Source of the DNA: JAUYQR01 sp031415015
Lineage (GTDB): Bacteria; Pseudomonadota; Alphaproteobacteria; Rhodobacterales; Rhodobacteraceae
Assembly (NCBI GenBank): GCA_031415015.1
Contig: JANOQT010000041.1
Coordinates: forward strand, 62,001 to 126,000
DNA length: 64,000 nt
Reading direction: 5' to 3'
The translations under genes and the position numbers were made by a program. This document shows, one piece after another, positions 15,540 to 24,850 of the stretch. The notes beneath the pieces were generated by a model, which had not been told where the DNA came from, did no database searches, and worked only from the letters and a program-made list of their open reading frames with translations. How positions within the stretch are numbered: position 1 is the first letter of the stretch; every line of letters starts with the position of its first letter.

Positions 15540-17735
15540 ATGACACAAGCCGATTTCCTCAAATCCGCCTTCCCTGCCCCGGTGGAGCTTCCCTTTGCGG
15601 AAACCGCTGGCCCGGGGCGCTTTTTCAACCGCGAGCTCAGCTGGCTGGCCTTCAACTGGCGCGTGCTGGAAGAGGCCGCGAACCCGGCGGTGCCCTTGCT
15701 GGAGCGCCTGCGGTTCCTGTCGATTTCGGCCACCAACCTGGATGAGTTTTACACCGTCCGCGTCGCGGGCCTGCGCGCGCTGGTGCGCACCGGCAATGCC
15801 ACGCTGTCGGAGGATGGCCGCAGCCCCGCCGAACAACTGCTGCTGATCAACGCCGATGCGCGCGGGCTGATGCAGACCCAGCAAAGCACCTTCAACCGCC
15901 TGCGCAAGGAACTTGAGGCCGAAGGGATCATCATCGCCAGCCGGTCAAAGCTGACGGCGCGCGACCTGAAGCACCTTGAGGCGCATTTTCTGGACAACGT
16001 GTTTCCGGTGCTGTCGCCCTTGGCCATTGACCCGCAACACCCCTTTCCGTTCATCCCCAACACCGGGTTTTCGTTGGCGCTGGAACTGGAACGCAAGACC
16101 GACCACCGCACGCTGAAGGCGCTGCTGCCGATCCCGCAGCAGATTGCCCGCTTCGTGCCGCTGCCCGGCAAGCCGGGCGAGCATCGGTTCCTGCCGCTGG
16201 AGGAGTTGCTGCTTCTCCACCTCAACATGCTTTTTCCCGGCTACACCGATCAGGGCCATTGCACGTTCCGCGTTCTGCGCGACAGCGACCTTGAGGTCGA
16301 GGACGAGGCCGAAGATCTGGTACGGGAGTTCGAGACCGCGCTGAAACGCCGCCGCCGGGGCGAGGTGATCCGCCTGAAACTGTCCGCCGGCGCGCCCGAA
16401 ACGCTTCGCGCGCTGATCATGGAGGAACTGACCGTCACCGAAGACGAGGTGGTCGAGGTCAAGGGCCTGCTGGGCGTGGCCGACCTGAAAGAGCTGATCC
16501 TGTCCTCGCGCAAGGATCTGATGTGGCCGCCGTTCACCCCGCGCGTCCCGGAACGGTTGCAGGATCATGACGGCGACATGTTCGCCGCGATCCGGCAGAA
16601 GGACATGCTGCTGCAACACCCGTATGAGACCTTCGATCTGGTGATCCAGTTTCTGGAACAGGCGGCGCGCGACCCGAATGTGCTGGCGATCAAGCAGACG
16701 CTGTACCGCACGTCATGGGACAGCCCGATCGTCAGCGCGCTGTGCGAGGCGGCCGAGGCAGGCAAGTCGGTGACCGCACTTGTGGAGCTGAAAGCGCGGT
16801 TCGACGAGGCCGCCAATATCCGCCAATCCCGCCGTCTGGAACGCGCGGGCGCGCATGTCGTCTACGGCTTTGTGCAGTACAAGACCCATGCCAAGATCAG
16901 CACCGTGGTCCGGCGCGAGGGCGACCATCTGGTCACCTACACCCATTACGGCACCGGCAATTACCATCCGATCACCGCGCGCATCTACACCGACCTGTCG
17001 TTCTTCACCTGCGACGCCGCCTTGGGCCGCGATGCGACCAAGGTGTTCAACTACCTGTCGGGCTACGTGCAGCCCGAGGGGCTGGAAAACCTCGCCATCG
17101 CGCCGATCAGCCTGAAGCCCCGCCTGTTGGAGCTGATTGCAGCTGAGGCCGAGCATGCGAAGGCCGGGCGGCCTGCGGAAATCTGGGCCAAGATCAATTC
17201 GCTGATCGAACCGGATGTAATCGACGCGCTGTATGCGGCATCACAAGCCGGGGTGAAGATCAGCCTTGTCGTGCGCGGCATCTGCGGGGTCCGGCCGGGC
17301 GTGAAGGGGTTGAGCGAGAATATCCGCGTCAAATCCATCGTCGGGCGGTTTCTGGAACATTCCCGCATCGTCTGTTTCGGCAATGGCCAAGGGCTGCCGT
17401 CGAAAAAGGCGCGGGTGTTCTTTTCCTCCGCCGACTGGATGGGCCGCAACCTGACGCGCCGGGTGGAAACGCTGGTCGAGGCGCTGAACATCACGGTGAA
17501 AACCCAGATCATGGGCCAGATCATGGCCGCCAATTTCGCGGATGAGGCGCAAAGCTGGATTCTGGCCGCCGATGGCACCTACACCCGCGACCTGACGCCT
17601 CAGGATGGCAGGATGTTCAACTGCCACCGGTTCTTCATGGAAAATCCCTCGCTGTCGGGACGGGGTACGGCAGGGGCCAAGGATGTGCCGCGTCTGGCCG
17701 TCCCGCGCGATGATACGCCCGCCGCAGCAGAGTGA
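15540..17735 (+). CDS. ppk: Polyphosphate kinase
   Basis: The 731-residue PPK1 enzyme reversibly polymerises ATP gamma-phosphate into polyphosphate. The N-terminal domain begins FFNRELSWLAFNWRVLEEA (about 29-47). The catalytic core shows AIKQTLYRTSWDSPIVSAL (about 384-402) and the phospho-histidine region THYGTGNYHPITAR (about 463-476), with a second conserved His in FLEHSRIVCFGNG (about 605). Length fits PPK1 (about 690-740). It is followed by ppx 62 bp on, a synthesis/degradation pair. A Pho-box-like site precedes it. Confidence 0.97.
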   Translation: MTQADFLKSAFPAPVELPFAETAGPGRFFNRELSWLAFNWRVLEEAANPAVPLLERLRFLSISATNLDEFYTVRVAGLRALVRTGNATLSEDGRSPAEQLLLINADARGLMQTQQSTFNRLRKELEAEGIIIASRSKLTARDLKHLEAHFLDNVFPVLSPLAIDPQHPFPFIPNTGFSLALELERKTDHRTLKALLPIPQQIARFVPLPGKPGEHRFLPLEELLLLHLNMLFPGYTDQGHCTFRVLRDSDLEVEDEAEDLVREFETALKRRRRGEVIRLKLSAGAPETLRALIMEELTVTEDEVVEVKGLLGVADLKELILSSRKDLMWPPFTPRVPERLQDHDGDMFAAIRQKDMLLQHPYETFDLVIQFLEQAARDPNVLAIKQTLYRTSWDSPIVSALCEAAEAGKSVTALVELKARFDEAANIRQSRRLERAGAHVVYGFVQYKTHAKISTVVRREGDHLVTYTHYGTGNYHPITARIYTDLSFFTCDAALGRDATKVFNYLSGYVQPEGLENLAIAPISLKPRLLELIAAEAEHAKAGRPAEIWAKINSLIEPDVIDALYAASQAGVKISLVVRGICGVRPGVKGLSENIRVKSIVGRFLEHSRIVCFGNGQGLPSKKARVFFSSADWMGRNLTRRVETLVEALNITVKTQIMGQIMAANFADEAQSWILAADGTYTRDLTPQDGRMFNCHRFFMENPSLSGRGTAGAKDVPRLAVPRDDTPAAAE

Positions 17736-17797
17736 CGCGTTGACCCGCCGCCTCGGGACCGGCACATTGCCGCCCGGAATGCTTTGGAGGATTCGCC

Positions 17798-19354
17798 ATG
17801 CCACACGATGGACAAGGACCCTCTGACAGCGCCGATGAGGACTGGGGGCCGTTCGGCAGGCCCCTGTTCGACGACCCTTCCGCCCGCGCGCTGTCGCGTG
17901 TCGGTGTGGTCGATGTCGGATCGAACTCGGTCCGGATGGTGGTGTTTGACGGGGCTGCGCGGTCCCCCGCCTATTTCTACAACGAAAAGGTCATGTGCGG
18001 CCTTGGCAAGGGGCTGGCCGAAACCGGTAGCCTGAACCCGCTGGGCCGCATCCGCGCGCTGGCTGCGCTGAAACGGTTTGCCCTGCTGGCCGAAGGGATG
18101 GAGATCGCCCCGCTGACCGTTGTCGCCACCGCCGCGACGCGGGAAGCCACCGATGGCCCCGATTTTCAGGCCGAAGTTTTGCGCGAAACCGGGTTGAAGC
18201 TGTGGGTGATCGACGGCGATGAAGAAGCGCGGCTTTCGGCGCAGGGCGTGCTACTGGGCTGGCCGGACGCCAAGGGCATCGTCTGCGACATCGGCGGCAA
18301 TTCCATGGAACTGGCCCGGATCGGCAATGGCAAGGTTGGCAAGCGGGTGTCCACAGCACTGGGACCTTTCCGGCTGCAACAACTTGGGGATGACCCGAAG
18401 AAACGGCAGGAGCATATCGCACGCGTGCTGAAAGACGTGCAGGGCGACCTTGGGTCCGAAGGCGAGCGGATCTATCTGGTGGGCGGATCGTGGCGGGTGA
18501 TCGCCCGGCTGGACATGGAACGTCGCAACTATCCGCTGACCGTGCTGCACGAATACCGGATGACGCCCAGGGGGTTGACCGATACGCTGGATTGGCTGGC
18601 GGTGGCTGACCTTGCGGTGCTCAGGGGCCGGACGGGGACGTCGTCGGAACGGATGGAACTGGTCCCGCTGGCCTGCGAGGTGCTGCGGGAACTGATCCGC
18701 GTGTTGAAACCGTCGGAAATCGACGTGTCGGCGTACGGCATCCGCGAGGGGCTGCTGTTCGAACAGATGCCCGAAAAGCTCCGCGCCCGTGACCCGCTGA
18801 TCGAAGCGGCGCGGATGACCGAGATGACGCAATCGCGCATCCCCGGTTTCGGCAAGAAGCTGTTTGATTTCCTTGAACCGCTGTTCCCCGATGCCTCGAA
18901 AGACCGTCTGCGCCTGATCAAGACCGCCTGCCTGCTGCATGACACCACCTGGCGCGCGCACCCCGACTACCGGGCCGAGGCGTGTTTTGACAACGCCACA
19001 CGGGCCAACCTTGGCGGGCTGGACCATCCGGGCCGGGTGTTTCTGGGGCTGGCGCTGCTGCACCGCTACAAGAACTCGCGCTCGGGATCGCGGCTGGAAC
19101 CGATGTTCCGACTGCTATCCGAAGACGAGATGCAGGAGGCCGAAATCCTTGGCAAAGCCATGCGGTTTGGCGCGATGTTTTCGGTCGGCAATCCGGCCAA
19201 GGCGGGTGTGCTGCTTTGGAACCCCAGAAAACGCCTGCTGACGCTGGACCTGACGCTGGCGGGCGAAGGGTTGTTCGGCGAGGTGGCGCAGGCGCGGTTC
19301 ACCTCTCTGGCGGTGGCGATGAAGGCGCAGACCGCCATCACCAAGGCCACCTGA
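17798..19354 (+). CDS. ppx: Exopolyphosphatase / GppA family
   Basis: The 518-residue protein is of the Ppx/GppA family (actin-like ATPase fold). VVDVGSNSVRMVVFDG (about 36-51) is the phosphate-1 loop and VCDIGGNSMELARIG (about 162-176) the phosphate-2 loop. A C-terminal HD-like helical extension (KTACLLHDTTWRAHPDYRAE, about 370-389) is present. It releases phosphate from polyphosphate or hydrolyses pppGpp; the ppk neighbour favours polyphosphate. The start has GGAGG seven bases upstream. The stop overlaps the next start by one base (TGATG). Confidence 0.94.
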   Translation: MPHDGQGPSDSADEDWGPFGRPLFDDPSARALSRVGVVDVGSNSVRMVVFDGAARSPAYFYNEKVMCGLGKGLAETGSLNPLGRIRALAALKRFALLAEGMEIAPLTVVATAATREATDGPDFQAEVLRETGLKLWVIDGDEEARLSAQGVLLGWPDAKGIVCDIGGNSMELARIGNGKVGKRVSTALGPFRLQQLGDDPKKRQEHIARVLKDVQGDLGSEGERIYLVGGSWRVIARLDMERRNYPLTVLHEYRMTPRGLTDTLDWLAVADLAVLRGRTGTSSERMELVPLACEVLRELIRVLKPSEIDVSAYGIREGLLFEQMPEKLRARDPLIEAARMTEMTQSRIPGFGKKLFDFLEPLFPDASKDRLRLIKTACLLHDTTWRAHPDYRAEACFDNATRANLGGLDHPGRVFLGLALLHRYKNSRSGSRLEPMFRLLSEDEMQEAEILGKAMRFGAMFSVGNPAKAGVLLWNPRKRLLTLDLTLAGEGLFGEVAQARFTSLAVAMKAQTAITKAT

Positions 19355-19968
19355 TGCTGGTGTTCGACCATCTGGCGGTGACCGCTGTGACGCTGGAGGA
19401 AGGCGTGGCTGTGGTCGAGGCGGCGCTTGGCGTGGCGTTGTCTGGTGGCGGGCAGCACCCGCATATGGGCACGCATAACCGGCTTCTGGGTCTGGGGGAT
19501 CTGTATCTGGAGGTGATCGCGGCCGATCCGGCAGCCCCCCGCCCGGCATGGCCGCGCTGGTTCGACATGGACCGGTTTGCGGGTCCGCCGCGCCTGACGA
19601 ACTGGGTTGCCGCCTGCGAGGATATCGAGGCGGAACTGGCGCTCAGCCCTGCGGGCACCGGGGAGCCGGTCGCGCTGCAACGCGGCGACTATCGCTGGCA
19701 GATGGCGATTCCTGCGGATGGCCGCCTGCCGTTTGACGGCTGCTTTCCGGCCCTGATCGAGTGGGAAGGCCCGCTGCACCCAGCCCGCACCTTGCCTGAT
19801 GCCGGTGTCCGCCTGACCCGGTTCGAGATTGCCCATCCCGACGCACAGGCGTTGGCGGATGCGCTGGCCACCCGCATTGCCGACCCCCGCATCGTGATCG
19901 TTCAGGGGCCGCAAAAGGCAATGCGCGCCACGTTCTCCACCCCGCACGGAACGCGGCTGTTGGAGTAA
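19354..19968 (+). CDS. Glyoxalase-like (VOC) domain protein
   Basis: The 204-residue protein begins MLVFDHLAVTAVTLEEGVAVVEAALG, the first strand and helix of a vicinal-oxygen-chelate module. It continues with HPHMGTHNRLLGLGDLYLEVIA (about 30-51), typical of the Glyoxalase_3 group in which metal or cofactor binding is often altered. The substrate is unknown. It is translationally coupled to ppx (TGATG), which is common in Rhodobacterales, but no polyphosphate role is known. Confidence 0.8.
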   Translation: MLVFDHLAVTAVTLEEGVAVVEAALGVALSGGGQHPHMGTHNRLLGLGDLYLEVIAADPAAPRPAWPRWFDMDRFAGPPRLTNWVAACEDIEAELALSPAGTGEPVALQRGDYRWQMAIPADGRLPFDGCFPALIEWEGPLHPARTLPDAGVRLTRFEIAHPDAQALADALATRIADPRIVIVQGPQKAMRATFSTPHGTRLLE

Positions 19969-20054
19969 CCCCATTTCTGAAGGGGGGGCAGTGTGTATGC
20001 TGTTGCAGAAATTCCTCTGACATCCGGGCGCGGGCCGGGTAAGCTGCTGGGATA

Positions 20055-20768
20055 ATGTCGATCTGGACCCGCATTGCCGAAGCGCTTTCCGCCCTTGCAC
20101 GGGGCCAGCCGCTGTCTGCCGTCTTTGACCGGCTGCTGGGGTCTGAGGCACCTGAACAATCGGTCGGCTTTACCATCGCCGTTCTGGCGCTGGGGGCCAA
20201 GATGGCCAAGGCCGACGGCACGGTCACGCGCGACGAGGTGACAGCTTTCCGCCGGATCTTTACCTTTCCCGAGGGCGAAGAGGCCCACGCTGCACGTGTC
20301 TTTGACCTTGCCCGCGAGGATGTGGCCGGATTCGACGCCTATGCCCGCAAGATCGCGCGCCTGTTCAACCCCGATGGGCACCGTATCTGCGCCGACGATC
20401 ACCACGTGCTGGTCGATATCCTGGAAGCGCTGTTCCAGATCGCCATCGCCGACGGATCGTTTCATGCGGGCGAAGACAGCTTTCTGGCGCATGTGGCAGA
20501 CATCTTCGGGCTGGACGATCCGTGCTTCCGGATCGTCAGGTCAAGACTGGTCGAGGGCGCGCCGCGGGATCCCTTTGACGTGCTTGGCCTGAAACAGGAG
20601 GCCACGATTGCCGAGGCACGCAAGGCCTGGAAAGACCTTGTCCGCAACACTCATCCCGATGTGCTGCAAGCGCGCGGTGTGCCGCCCGAGGCGATGAAGC
20701 TGGCCGAACGGCGGCTGGTGCTGATCAACGAGGCCTGGAAGCAAATTCAGGCGAGGAAGGCCGCGTGA
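20055..20768 (+). CDS. TerB/DnaJ-domain co-chaperone (DjlA-like, soluble)
   Basis: The 237-residue protein has an N-terminal TerB-like helical domain (about 35-155; LALGAKMAKADGTVTRDEV and IAIADGSFHAGEDSFLAHVA, acidic metal-binding-like positions) and a C-terminal J domain (about 173-236) with the HPD motif in VRNTHPDVL. Unlike E. coli DjlA it has no N-terminal membrane helix. It should stimulate DnaK ATPase; clients are unknown. Its stop overlaps the GTG start of the next gene (GTGA). Confidence 0.85.
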   Translation: MSIWTRIAEALSALARGQPLSAVFDRLLGSEAPEQSVGFTIAVLALGAKMAKADGTVTRDEVTAFRRIFTFPEGEEAHAARVFDLAREDVAGFDAYARKIARLFNPDGHRICADDHHVLVDILEALFQIAIADGSFHAGEDSFLAHVADIFGLDDPCFRIVRSRLVEGAPRDPFDVLGLKQEATIAEARKAWKDLVRNTHPDVLQARGVPPEAMKLAERRLVLINEAWKQIQARKAA

Positions 20769-21820
20769 CCTCGCCGCCGCGCACCGGGCTGCGGCTGGCC
20801 ACCTATAACGTGGAATGGTTCAACAGCCTGTTCGATGACCGGGGCCGGTTGCTGGCCGACGCGGGGCCCTCGGCCCGCTACAAGACCACGCGCGCCGAAC
20901 AACTGGGCGCGCTGGGCATCGTCTTTGCAGCACTTGATGCCGATGCGGTGATGATCATCGAGGCCCCCGATACCAACGGCCACCGGTCCACCGTTACCGC
21001 GCTGGAAACCTTTGCCCGCCAGTTCGGTTTGCGCGCCCGCAAGGCGATCATCGGTTTTCCCTCGGAAACGGAGCAGGAAATCGCCTGCCTCTACGACCCC
21101 GACCGGCTGACCATCCGCCACGATCCGCAAGGCCCGGTGTCCACCACCCACGGCTCTGCCGACGCGCCGCGATTTGACGGCACCTTCCGCTATGACCTTG
21201 ATGCCGATATGGTTTCGGAAACCATCCGGTTCTCAAAACCGCCCCTGGAACTGGCGGTCACCACCGCCGGCGGCACCGCGCTGCGCCTGATCGGGGTGCA
21301 TGCGAAATCGAAAAATCCGTACGGCGTGAAGGGGCGCGAGGCGATCCTGCGCCTGTCGATCGAAAACCGCCGCAAGCAGCTGGCGCAATGCCTGTGGCTG
21401 CGCCAACGGGTCGATGCGCACCTGACAGCGGGCGACAGCCTGATCGTGATGGGCGATTTCAACGATGGTCCCGGCATTGATGAATTTGAAAAGCTGTTCG
21501 GCCATTCCGGGGTTGAGATCGTCCTTGGCACCGGTGACGCGCCGCGCCTGCATGACCCCCACGCCGCGATGGCGCTGCAAAGCCGGGTGGCGCTGGCACC
21601 CACCACCGCCCGCTTCTACATCGCCCCGCAAAAGCGGTTCTTCGAGGCGCTTCTGGATTTCATCATGGTCTCGCCCGATCTGGCTGCGCGCGAGGCCACC
21701 TGGCGCATCTGGCATCCGTTCAACGATCCTGCGGTCATGGACGTGCCAGACCTGCGCGAGGCCCTGCTGCAGGCATCCGACCATTTCCCGGTGACCGTGG
21801 ACCTGCCGATTGTGATTTGA
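20765..21820 (+). CDS. Endonuclease/exonuclease/phosphatase family protein
   Basis: The 351-residue metal-dependent hydrolase of the EEP superfamily starts from GTG, coupled to the DjlA-like gene. Motifs in order are LATYNVEWFNSLF (about 10-22), AVMIIEAPD (about 61-69, catalytic Glu), LIGVHAKSK (about 175-183), VMGDFNDGPG (about 227-236) and a terminal ASDHFPVTVDLPI (about 337-349). It could act on nucleic acid, inositol phosphates or sphingomyelin-like lipids; the sequence does not decide. No signal peptide is seen. Confidence 0.85.
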   Translation: MTSPPRTGLRLATYNVEWFNSLFDDRGRLLADAGPSARYKTTRAEQLGALGIVFAALDADAVMIIEAPDTNGHRSTVTALETFARQFGLRARKAIIGFPSETEQEIACLYDPDRLTIRHDPQGPVSTTHGSADAPRFDGTFRYDLDADMVSETIRFSKPPLELAVTTAGGTALRLIGVHAKSKNPYGVKGREAILRLSIENRRKQLAQCLWLRQRVDAHLTAGDSLIVMGDFNDGPGIDEFEKLFGHSGVEIVLGTGDAPRLHDPHAAMALQSRVALAPTTARFYIAPQKRFFEALLDFIMVSPDLAAREATWRIWHPFNDPAVMDVPDLREALLQASDHFPVTVDLPIVI

Positions 21821-21851
21821 AATCGGAACAGCGAGGCCCCATATTGCGGCC

Positions 21852-22211
21852 ATGAGAGTCGTCCTTGCCCTTTGCCTGCTCATATCACCTGCCTTGGCGG
21901 AGGAGGTCAAACCCGTGCCCGACGCCGAAGGCTTCAGCCTGATGGAGGAAGGCGCGAAACTTGTCCTGCGCGGTTTGATGACAGAAATGGAACCCGCCTT
22001 GGACGAGATGGGCAAGGCCCTGTCCGAAATGGAACCGGCGCTGAAGGAACTTGGGCCGAAGTTCCAGCAACTTATTGCGATGATTGACGATTTCAAGAAC
22101 TACGACGCGCCCGAAATGCTGCCCAACGGTGATATTATCATCCGTCGCAACGCGCCCATGCTGCCGAAGCCGGAGGTCCTGCCGGGCCCGAACGGCGAAA
22201 TCGACCTTTAG
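21852..22211 (+). CDS. Small secreted protein, Rhodobacterales hypothetical
   Basis: The 119-residue product has a signal peptide (MRVVLALCLLISPALA, cleavage about residue 16). A helix with the Met/Glu repeat LMTEMEPALDEMGKALSEMEPALKE (split: LMTEMEPALDEM, ALSEMEPALKEL) follows, then a Pro/Asn-rich end. The duplicated EMEPAL motif at about 13-residue spacing points to an amphipathic helix. Relatives are sometimes labelled AAA+ ATPase, but no Walker motif is present, so that label is wrong here. Function is unknown. Confidence 0.78.
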   Translation: MRVVLALCLLISPALAEEVKPVPDAEGFSLMEEGAKLVLRGLMTEMEPALDEMGKALSEMEPALKELGPKFQQLIAMIDDFKNYDAPEMLPNGDIIIRRNAPMLPKPEVLPGPNGEIDL

Positions 22212-22252
22212 ACGAAATCTGCTACCATCGCGCCGGTCAAGGGAGCGATTTC

Positions 22253-23563
22253 ATGCGGATTTTCCTGTTTTTGATCCTGCTCTGGCCGCTGGCCGCCGTG
22301 GCGCAAGACGATGCCTTCCTGATCGACCCGCCCTTCCCGCTTGACCTTGCCGTCCTTGGGCGATGACAGCTTGGCAAAAGAAGTGGTGATCCGGCCCAAG
22401 GGCAGCACAATGGCGCTGACCAATGCGGCGGGCGACCAATTTACCCTGACTTTTCCCGAAGGCGCGGTTCTGACCGACACCACGATCCGCGCCATCCCCA
22501 TCGCAACCAGCGCCGGGCTACCGGATGGCGCCGGGCCGATCAGCGGCCTGATCCTGCAACCCGACGGTCTGGAACTGGCCCGCGCCGCCACGCTGGAGAT
22601 TGTCCCCAAGATCGCCGTTCCACCCGAGTCCCGCCTGCACTGGGGCTTTTACGGGCGCGGCAAGGATGCGTTTCTGCACATCCCCGTGCAGGATACGGAC
22701 GCCATCGTCATCCCCATCGACCACTTTTCCGGCGCGGGTGTTGGCTTTGCAGATCGGGTGGACCTGCAACTAGACCGGTGGCGGCAATCCAGGATCGAGG
22801 ATCGCGTCACCACGCGGATCGCGGAAGAGCTTCGCAAGGACAAGCTGGATTTGCCGGATCGGGACCCCAACGCATCCTTTCGGGAAATCATCGCCGCCCG
22901 CGCGGTGGCTAAAGAAGGCCGTGCCGCCATCGTCCTGCATCCGGCGGCCAGTTGCACCGACATCAAGGACGCGATCCGCACGATCATGCAGGTTGTCAGC
23001 CGCACGAACCTTCTGGCGGCCGATGGCGGCGCAAGTGACGATGGCAGCAGCTGGACGGGTTCGGCCTCAACGGCGACGTGGATTTCAAGGTCGAGGTTCC
23101 GATCCGTCTGGTCTGGACCGGGGGGACCGACAACTTCAACTACAGACTTGAGGGCGAGGGCGCGGCGACAGACCTTCGCGTCACCTATGTCGATGAGGCC
23201 TGCTGGAAGTTTGACCGCGCCCGCGTCGGCGCGCCGATGAAGGCGGTGCTGAGCGATCTGATCTTTGACCGGAACCATGCGCCAAAGCGCGTCGTGCTCA
23301 GCATGCGTGCGCCCGAGATTTTCGCGGTCACCTCATGCACCTCGAAGAAACGCGGCACGAAAACGCTGGAATCGCCGGTGTCGGAAAGCACATGGTGCAT
23401 TGCCCACGCGGGCAACCGGCGTGGCAAGGTCTATGTGCTGGAGACGATGAAGGCCGGGCCGCATCCCCGCCTTTTCAGCTACAGCTGGGAAGGTCGCGGC
23501 GCGGCCTCCTCCATCACCTCCAACGACACGACGGGGCTGCGGCTGGAACATATCGGCGGCTAA
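22253..23563 (+). pseudogene. Secreted ZU5-like domain protein, broken by two frameshifts
   Basis: A signal peptide (MRIFLFLILLWPLAAVA) begins at 22253 after GGAGCGATTTC but meets a stop at about 22364. The sense continues in the next frame from about 22341 (VVIRPKGSTMALTNAAGDQF to about 23050), where FTLTFPEGAVLTDTTIRAIP resembles a ZU5-like/Ig-like beta domain. It then returns to the first frame near 23040-23060 (QLDGFGLNGDVDFKVEV) and runs to 23563 with several Cys. The two shifts compensate, so either the gene has decayed or there are indel errors near 22320-22370 and 23035-23060. The intact length would be about 436 residues. The substrate or partner is unknown. Confidence 0.65.
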
Positions 23564-23664
23564 AGGTGGGGGTGACGCGCAACAAATTGAGCCGGAAGAC
23601 GGTCTGTTGACAAGCGAAGGTTTGCGGACCCTCATAGCCCAATGATTTCACAGGGTTAGCGCTT

Positions 23665-23689
23665 CCTCTTCCGGCGCAATTGGTAACAC
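23665..23689 (+). repeat. Left copy of a 25-bp end box
   Basis: CCTCTTCCGGC, six variable bases, then GGTAACAC. The same layout with identical spacing recurs at 24928-24952, and a further AATTGGTTACAC at 24961-24972 matches AATTGGTAACAC here with one mismatch. The boxes lie near both ends of the Mu-like remnant and may be transposase end-binding sites. Confidence 0.6.
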
Positions 23690-23703
23690 GGGGCCGGAAG
23701 GCT

Positions 23704-23720
23704 AAGCTATTGATTTTGTT
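23704..23720 (+). repeat. Left copy of a 17-bp AT-rich end box
   Basis: AAGCTATTGATTTTGTT matches AAGCCATTGATTTCATT at 25020-25036 at 14 of 17 positions. Just to the right, GCTAGCGAA is repeated at 23734-23742 and 23746-23754. Confidence 0.5.
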
Positions 23721-23756
23721 GATAAGGGCTAGAGCTAGCGAAGTGGCTAGCGAAAC

Positions 23757-24197
23757 TCACTTCGCAGCAAAGAAGTCCTCAAATACGATCAAGTTGAGGG
23801 CTTGTCGGGGATCGTCTGACCCAGTTTCTTCCATCCGAGCGCTGAGGTCTAGGAGCGCTTTCTCAAGGCCTACTGCCAGTTGTTTCGGTAGGAAGGGGCC
23901 GTCCCTCAGGAATGTCGGATAGTCTGTAATCCTGGCACCTGCACTCAGGACGAGGCGCACTAAAGCCAACACCCATGCGTCCCTTTCAACCGGGTCAAGG
24001 CTGGGGTCGAGTACGTCGGGAAGAGAGGTCGGCCGCTCGGAAGCAAGACGCAAGTAACGTTCTGGAACGGTGCCGCGCCTGCGCCAGCTGGTAACCGTGC
24101 TGCGGCCGAGCCGAAGCCGGTCGGCTAGACCCTGATCGGTCTCGACCCGAAAGCGCTTCCTGAGCGCAGCAATTGCCTCTTCCGCGTCGGCAGACAT
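23757..24197 (-). CDS. Phage CI-type repressor with N-terminal HTH
   Basis: The 146-residue protein begins MSADAEEAIAALRKRFRVET with GGGAG five bases upstream; longer in-frame starts would cross the operator and are rejected. A lambda/Mu-type helix-turn-helix covers about residues 8-60, with GLADRLRLGRSTVTSWRRRG as the core. The C-terminal 85 residues are helical, with no protease (LexA-like) Ser/Lys signature. It probably represses the divergent HTH/transposase genes by binding the TGCAACA/TGTTGCA boxes. Position and direction match the Mu c repressor. Confidence 0.78.
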   Translation of the reverse strand: MSADAEEAIAALRKRFRVETDQGLADRLRLGRSTVTSWRRRGTVPERYLRLASERPTSLPDVLDPSLDPVERDAWVLALVRLVLSAGARITDYPTFLRDGPFLPKQLAVGLEKALLDLSARMEETGSDDPRQALNLIVFEDFFAAK

Positions 24198-24220
24198 GGC
24201 AACTCCCTTGACCGAGGCGT

Positions 24221-24280
24221 TGCAACATGCAATTGTTGCATTGCGCCCAAGATTGACGCTAAGAAACGCGCAATGTTGCA
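24221..24280. promoter_or_regulatory. Operator boxes between repressor and Ner-like genes
   Basis: TGCAACA (24221-24227) and TGTTGCA (24234-24240) form an inverted pair, and a third TGTTGCA (24274-24280) overlaps the start codon of the rightward HTH gene. The layout fits a divergent phage early switch in which the regulator blocks translation start or transcription of its rival. Which of the two HTH proteins binds is unknown. Confidence 0.6.
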
Positions 24281-24479
24281 TCTTGATACACCCTCGGATG
24301 ACCTTTTGAAAGATGTTCGTGCGCTACTCGTGAAGCGCGGAACGTCGCTTGCGGCATTCTGCAAGGATCACGGCTTCACCAGGCAAGCCGTCACGCTCGC
24401 AGTGACCGGTCAACGCACAGGGCCGAAGTCCAAGGCTCTCATGGCCCAATTCCTGGCCAAAGTCCGGGAAGCCGCATGA
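24273..24479 (+). CDS. Ner-like small HTH regulator
   Basis: The 68-residue protein has one helix-turn-helix (about 20-52; LAAFCKDHGFTRQAVTLAVTG). Its size and position, just after the divergent operator and before the transposase, match ner of Mu-like phages, which turns down early transcription. The start codon lies inside an operator-like box. The stop overlaps the transposase start (ATGA), showing coupling. It could also be a Cro-like protein of another phage type. Confidence 0.68.
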   Translation: MLHLDTPSDDLLKDVRALLVKRGTSLAAFCKDHGFTRQAVTLAVTGQRTGPKSKALMAQFLAKVREAA

Positions 24480-24850
24480 TGTATCTCGCCCCGGAGAGCT
24501 TTGCCGCCTCAATGGGGATCGGCGTCCGCGCCGCCCAAGTGGCTTTCCAAAATGCCTCCGAAGGAAAGCCTTGGAAGGGCCACCACTTGCCGGTGATCGC
24601 AATCAAGGGGCAGTCTGTTGGTGCACGCGGCAAGGTTTGGGCTTTGGCGGTTGATCGGTGCCCGGCCGAGTTGAAGGCGAAGCTCGGAGTATTTGAAAGC
24701 CCCTTTGAAGCCCCCATCCAACGCGTGTTGAACGGCACGGTTGAGCCTTGGCAGTGGGATGAGCAGCGGGACCGGTTGCGCCTTCCCGAAAGAACGCCGC
24801 ACAAGCTTGTCAGCCCTCAGCCGATGGTGGGCAACCGAACGCAACGGTGA
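24476..24850 (+). CDS. Truncated Mu A-type transposase (N-terminal DNA-binding part)
   Basis: The 124-residue product begins YLAPESFAASMGIGVRAAQV and keeps a winged-helix domain like the Mu A N-terminus (AFQNASEGKPWKGHHLPVIA, then GKVWALAVDRCPAELKAKLG). Full transposases have about 650-700 residues with a DDE core; here the core is missing and the frame ends in a Pro/Arg-rich tail (about residues 100-124) that may read through the deletion joint. It cannot catalyse transposition. It is coupled to the Ner-like gene. Confidence 0.62.
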   Translation: MMYLAPESFAASMGIGVRAAQVAFQNASEGKPWKGHHLPVIAIKGQSVGARGKVWALAVDRCPAELKAKLGVFESPFEAPIQRVLNGTVEPWQWDEQRDRLRLPERTPHKLVSPQPMVGNRTQR

